From: an uncultured Bacteroidales bacterium
Lineage (GTDB): Bacteria; Bacteroidota; Bacteroidia; Bacteroidales; Muribaculaceae
Direction: 5' to 3'
NCBI GenBank assembly: GCA_900554715.1
Contig: USIN01000017.1
Span: forward strand, 1 to 15,987
Length of the DNA stretch: 15,987 nucleotides
Shown: positions 15,579 through 15,987 of the stretch, in pieces
Layout: each line of letters starts with the position of its first letter
Position numbering within the stretch: position 1 is the stretch's first letter
The notes under the pieces: generated by a model
What the model was told of the DNA's origin: nothing
Databases searched by the model: none
Seen by the model: the letters and a program-made list of their open reading frames with translations, nothing else
Program-made: the position numbers and the translations under genes

Positions 15579-15987
15579 TGCTGTTGTGACTGGTTAAAGG
15601 TTTCTACGGTGCGGATAAAGATGTCATTCATCGTCGGCAGCTGCTGTTTGAAGGCCTTGAGGTCAACAGCAGAGTTGACGGCGCCGATAACGTCGCGGAG
15701 ATCGCCGGCCTCGTTGAGACGCAGAGACACCGTCTGGAAGCCGTCGCGGTCGAGTCCCTGCATGTCGAGGGCGCGGACCATGGGCGTCACGGCGTCGGCG
15801 AGTTTGCGCTCGTCACCGAGGAAGCTGAATTCATAGGTGTTGTCAGAGAACTGCTGGCGCAGGTCGCGGACATTGCCCGTCAGTATGTTGCGCGAGCTGT
15901 TGATGAGCGTTATGCTGTCGCAGAGTTCTTCGACGCTGGCCATATTGTGGGTCGAGAAGATAACCGTAGCCCCCTCGTCGCGCAGTC
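15575..15987 (-). CDS. ABC exporter ATP-binding protein (NatA-like), 5' part outside the window
   Basis: The frame is open from the right edge to the TGA at 15575-15577, about 137 residues of the C-terminal end. It begins LRDEGATVIFSTHNMASVEELCD, which holds the H-loop histidine (STHNM) and the strand before it. The Walker A, signature and Walker B motifs would lie beyond the edge. The rest is a DUF4162-like C-terminal domain usual in NatA-type ATPases (ITLINSSRNILTGNVRDLRQQF). An internal ATG at 15943 is not the start, because conserved sequence continues upstream of it. It overlaps the permease gene by 4 nt and energises it. Confidence 0.9.
   Translation of the reverse strand, partial: LRDEGATVIFSTHNMASVEELCDSITLINSSRNILTGNVRDLRQQFSDNTYEFSFLGDERKLADAVTPMVRALDMQGLDRDGFQTVSLRLNEAGDLRDVIGAVNSAVDLKAFKQQLPTMNDIFIRTVETFNQSQQQ

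Overview
The window looks like chromosomal DNA of a moderately GC-rich member of the Bacteroidales. A Muribaculaceae-like genome is my guess, but the family is inference. The evidence is a SusC/SusD outer-membrane pair with a third lipoprotein, a DUF4270-type lipoprotein next to a one-domain glycogen/starch-synthase-like protein, Bacteroidetes -7 promoter boxes (TAnnTTTG) before most transcription units, and weak Shine-Dalgarno sequences.

Layout. Positions 1-2089 (minus) hold a small periplasmic DsbD N-domain protein followed by a DsbD-type thiol:disulfide transporter that runs off the left edge before its thioredoxin domain. Positions 2090-2688 are a divergent intergenic region. It holds minus-strand promoters for the dsbD pair, a plus-strand promoter, and then a 347-bp element bounded by 34-nt inverted repeats. 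The element sits between that promoter and the start codon of the glycogen-synthase-like gene (2689-3501). A DUF4270 lipoprotein gene (3530-4921) follows. tRNA-Thr(CGT) and tRNA-Cys(GCA) come next, each with its own -7 box and terminator hairpin.

Positions 5250-6400 have no credible gene. They form a dense field of small hairpins, including three exact copies of a 20-nt palindrome. Positions 6468-13469 (minus) are a Sus-type operon read SusC, SusD, third lipoprotein, with a Bacteroidetes promoter before susC and a strong hairpin after the last gene. No glycosidase or regulator is present, so the substrate cannot be named. Positions 13596-14304 are AT-rich sequence, then a second hairpin cluster with an exact 24-nt inverted repeat, then a terminator-like hairpin. 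Positions 14328-15987 (minus) encode an ABC exporter of NatA/NatB type: the end of the ATPase, overlapping by 4 nt an ABC-2 permease.

How the parts relate. The dsbD pair would carry reducing power across the inner membrane to periplasmic partners. The Sus operon would capture and import a glycan or other polymer across the outer membrane. The ABC pair probably exports an unknown small molecule. The least explained parts are the inverted-repeat element at 2338-2684 and the two hairpin fields.
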